Shown here: one piece after another, positions 63,638-64,000 of the stretch | How the letters are laid out: each line of letters starts with the position of its first letter | Position numbering within the stretch: position 1 is the stretch's first letter | Assembly: GCA_963790575.1 (NCBI GenBank) | Contig: CAWBPD010000005.1 | Span: 1-64,000, forward strand | Direction of reading: 5' to 3' | Length of the DNA stretch: 64,000 nt | Source of the DNA: CAVTSA01 sp963790575 | GTDB taxonomy: Bacteria; Chloroflexota; Dormibacteria; Dormibacterales; Dormibacteraceae | Translations under genes and position numbers: made by a program | The notes under the pieces: generated by a model | The model's input: the letters and a program-made list of their open reading frames with translations, nothing else | What the model was told of the DNA's origin: nothing | The model's database searches: none

Positions 63638-63665
63638 TCTATACGCCATTGTTCTCGTCCTGTCA
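63638..63665 (-). promoter_or_regulatory. Promoter of the CHAP/lytic-transglycosylase gene
   Basis: Minus strand: TGACAG (63660-63665), 16-bp spacer, -10 TATAGA (63638-63643). Start near 63631 leaves about 11 nt before the GTG at 63620. The -35 overlaps the 3' end of the upstream gene. Confidence 0.5.
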
Positions 63666-64000
63666 CCCGGTTCGGGTCGGCGCGCGGCGCAGCACCGGGC
63701 GGGTCAGGGCCTCGGCGATGCGGGGGGCGTCGGCGACCGCGAGATTGCCGATCGAGATGCGCAGGCCGGGCGGCGTGCGCAGGCGGAACTGTTCGCCGGC
63801 GGCGACCGCCCACCCCGCTTCCAGCAGCACGCGACGGGCCAGCAGCTCGTCCTCCACCGGGACCCAGACGTTGAGCCCGCTGCGACCCCAGATCGGGATG
63901 CCCCGCCGGCCGAGCTCGCGCGCCAGCGCCCGCCGCCGGGCCTCGTAAGCCGCCCGGGCCTGCTCGACGCGCGACCACACCTGGGGGTCCCGGGCCAGCG
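63663..64000 (-). CDS. MocR-like GntR/aminotransferase or class I aminotransferase, C-terminal part (runs off the window)
   Basis: The open frame enters from beyond the right edge. The visible last about 110 residues (RRALARELGRRGIPIWGRSG, LNVWVPVEDELLARRVLLEA, GWAVAAGEQFRLR, PGLRISIGNLA) match the small domain of PLP-dependent fold-I enzymes, most like the C-terminus of MocR/PdxR-type regulators. The PLP lysine and any HTH lie outside the window. Confidence 0.7.
   Translation of the reverse strand, partial: LARDPQVWSRVEQARAAYEARRRALARELGRRGIPIWGRSGLNVWVPVEDELLARRVLLEAGWAVAAGEQFRLRTPPGLRISIGNLAVADAPRIAEALTRPVLRRAPTRTG

Overview
The window is about 64 kb of very GC-rich bacterial DNA (roughly 70 percent by eye). 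It looks like a soil-type member of the high-GC terrabacteria: Actinobacteriota, Dormibacterota or a high-GC Chloroflexota. Pointers are a DUF222/HNH protein, Tat/lipoprotein sugar-binding proteins next to permeases, a K+-independent membrane pyrophosphatase, PucR, ROK and GbsR-like regulators, many GTG starts, and -10 boxes placed 6-7 nt before start codons (leaderless mRNAs). I cannot fix the phylum from the sequence alone. No tRNA, rRNA or CRISPR array was seen.

Layout. (1) 15-1961 is a 1,947-bp element carrying one large gene of unknown function; a base-identical copy in the same orientation lies at 35673-37619. (2) 1962-4907: an internally deleted lacI remnant, a cobalt-type nitrile hydratase operon (beta, alpha, accessory; minus strand) and a divergent DapA-family lyase/aldolase. 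(3) 4899-15215, all minus: a frameshifted serine hydrolase, an L,D-transpeptidase, glutamate synthase large subunit, a PucR regulator, a small-molecule kinase and an SDR. (4) 15250-26411: an NgcEFG-like amino-sugar ABC importer, then an MFS transporter, five Gfo/Idh/MocA-fold proteins (one GH109-like) and a sugar isomerase. This looks like a catabolic island for modified or amino sugars. (5) 26457-32384: a five-gene Opp/Dpp-type ABC operon (minus), then aconitase. (6) 35609-39220: the second element copy inside a short-repeat array, a DUF222/HNH protein and a radC remnant. (7) 39173-47299: amylomaltase, membrane and soluble pyrophosphatases, an unusual E1beta-E2 fusion with a partner E2, and a luciferase-like oxidoreductase. 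(8) 47362-53848: CocE-type hydrolase, GbsR-like regulator plus ABC exporter, a frameshifted VapBC pair, and an ArsR-SRPBCC fusion. (9) 53984-60954: a second sugar ABC importer, divergent from a ROK regulator followed by a truncated isomerase and a split UxaA-type dehydratase. (10) 61051-64000: DinB protein, a CHAP plus lytic-transglycosylase protein, and the 3' end of a MocR-like gene.

Two sugar-import modules, each next to oxidoreductases or isomerases, feed central metabolism represented by aconitase, 2-oxoacid dehydrogenase parts and PPi-linked energetics. Nitrile hydratase and glutamate synthase link to nitrogen supply. Most operons show 4-nt ATGA/GTGA stop-start overlaps.

The most unusual signals are: the duplicated element, whose roughly 245-nt leader is rich in hairpins and whose protein shows no transposase motif; a family of 42-bp-period palindromic tandem repeats at four sites, one of which is interrupted by the second element; and an E1beta protein ending in an E2-like domain with DHRAVDG, next to an E2 whose catalytic His is replaced. 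Three genes carry one-base losses in homopolymer runs, which may be sequencing errors. No gene-free stretch exceeds 300 bases except 1962-2321, which holds the lacI remnant.
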